Shown here piece after piece: positions 6,502 to 6,687 of a DNA stretch of 6,687 nucleotides. The position numbers and the translations under genes were made by a program. Origin of the DNA: Oscillospiraceae bacterium. GTDB taxonomy: Bacteria > Bacillota > Clostridia > UBA1381. The stretch spans positions 1 to 6,687 of the forward strand of contig JAJBTG010000060.1 of assembly GCA_020860985.1 (NCBI GenBank). Reading direction: 5' to 3'. Each line of letters starts with the position of its first letter. Position 1 is the stretch's first letter. The notes beneath the pieces are model-generated. The model saw nothing but the letters and a program-made list of their open reading frames with translations. It did no database searches and was not told the origin of the DNA.

Positions 6502-6552
6502 TCCGCGTGCGAGTATGACGAAGCGGGCAGAATAGCTTCGCAGACTATATTA
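6502..6552 (+). other. GC-rich scrap reading as one YD (Rhs) repeat
   Basis: In the frame starting at 6502 this encodes SACEYDEAGRIASQTIL, which matches the YD-repeat pattern (Y-x-YD-x-x-GR-hydrophobic) of Rhs/YD-repeat toxins. Bases 6501-6545 are about 58% G+C (26 of 45), against about 30% in the 70 bases before and about 19% in the 90 bases after, so it looks like a fragment of a different gene. It lies between the frameshifted gene and the next gene's ribosome site and has no start of its own. Short fragments of core gene between orphan tips are known at Rhs loci. One repeat is little evidence, so confidence is moderate. Confidence 0.5.
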
Positions 6553-6555
6553 TTT

Positions 6556-6561
6556 GGAGGT
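6556..6561 (+). promoter_or_regulatory. Strong ribosome binding site GGAGGT for GTG 6571
   Basis: GGAGGT is followed by a 9-base AT spacer and GTG at 6571. It decides the start over an in-frame ATG at 6436/6439, which has no ribosome site and would place the YD scrap inside the protein. Confidence 0.75.
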
Positions 6562-6570
6562 ATATTAATA

Positions 6571-6687
6571 GTGAGGAAGTTGAGAATTATAGTTATTATT
6601 ATATTAATATTGGTTTTGATAGTAATGTTATTAATAAAAATTCTTGCATCTGGTTGGAGTGTGAAATCAAAAGAAAAAGCTATAAAT
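6571..6687 (+). CDS. Membrane-anchored or secreted protein, N-terminus only (3' partial)
   Basis: Thirty-nine codons run off the right edge without a stop. The start is GTG, supported by GGAGGT 10-15 bases upstream. The protein begins MRKLR and continues with a very hydrophobic segment of about 18 residues rich in Ile, Leu and Val, then KILASGWSVKSKEKA, so it is a signal anchor or signal peptide. The DNA is very AT-rich, unlike the operon on the left. The frame is open upstream back to 6430 and would include the YD scrap, but the ribosome site argues that translation begins here. The family cannot be identified from this short stretch. Like the 63-residue gene at 5964 it starts with a basic cap and a single membrane segment, which suits an envelope-located accessory or immunity protein, but this is not proven. 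Confidence 0.6.
   Translation, partial: MRKLRIIVIIILILVLIVMLLIKILASGWSVKSKEKAIN

Noticed and set aside
6436..6570. ATG at 6436/6439 as an earlier start for the last gene, which would include the YD-repeat residues
   Set aside because: No ribosome site precedes it and it overlaps the end of the frameshifted gene, whereas GGAGGT at 6556 serves the GTG at 6571.

Overview
This window most likely comes from a Firmicutes genome of class Clostridia, plausibly a gut Oscillospiraceae/Ruminococcaceae-type organism. The basis is the mix of families (a microbial PARG-like protein, a heterodimeric ABC exporter, a chromosomal TraX homologue), purine-rich Shine-Dalgarno sites, and G+C that looks near one half in the left part. 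The family-level placement is a guess from protein style, not a database result.

Left and centre (1-5521): four genes on the + strand packed like one operon. In order they are a TIGR02452-type poly(ADP-ribose) glycohydrolase-like protein whose 5' end lies outside the window; two ABC exporter half-transporters; and a TraX-family membrane protein. The gaps are 30, 15 and 2 bases. The two ABC subunits are complementary. The first has a degenerate catalytic Asp and a Gln in the H-loop but a perfect signature; the second has canonical catalytic residues but a degenerate signature (SAGQ). This is the pattern of an obligate heterodimer with one active and one degenerate ATP site. The second subunit also carries a long acidic loop between TM1 and TM2. 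No cargo can be read from the sequence.

Middle (5522-5963): about 440 bases without a credible gene. It holds a probable terminator just after traX, two copies of an imperfect ~65-base direct repeat 175 bases apart, a 9-base perfect inverted repeat between them, and a strong hairpin that looks like a bidirectional terminator.

Right end (5964-6687): an AT-rich mosaic of small genes. There is a 63-residue single-pass membrane protein, a frameshifted gene that would encode about 105 residues if repaired, a short GC-rich scrap that reads as a single YD (Rhs) repeat, and the start of another membrane-anchored protein led by GTG with a strong ribosome binding site. The layout resembles the decayed or displaced tips seen downstream of Rhs/YD-repeat toxin loci, where orphan toxin or immunity genes are separated by scraps of core gene. 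That reading is an inference, and no toxin domain is visible here. This right end, together with the repeats, is the least explained part of the window; I see no convincing complete new system.
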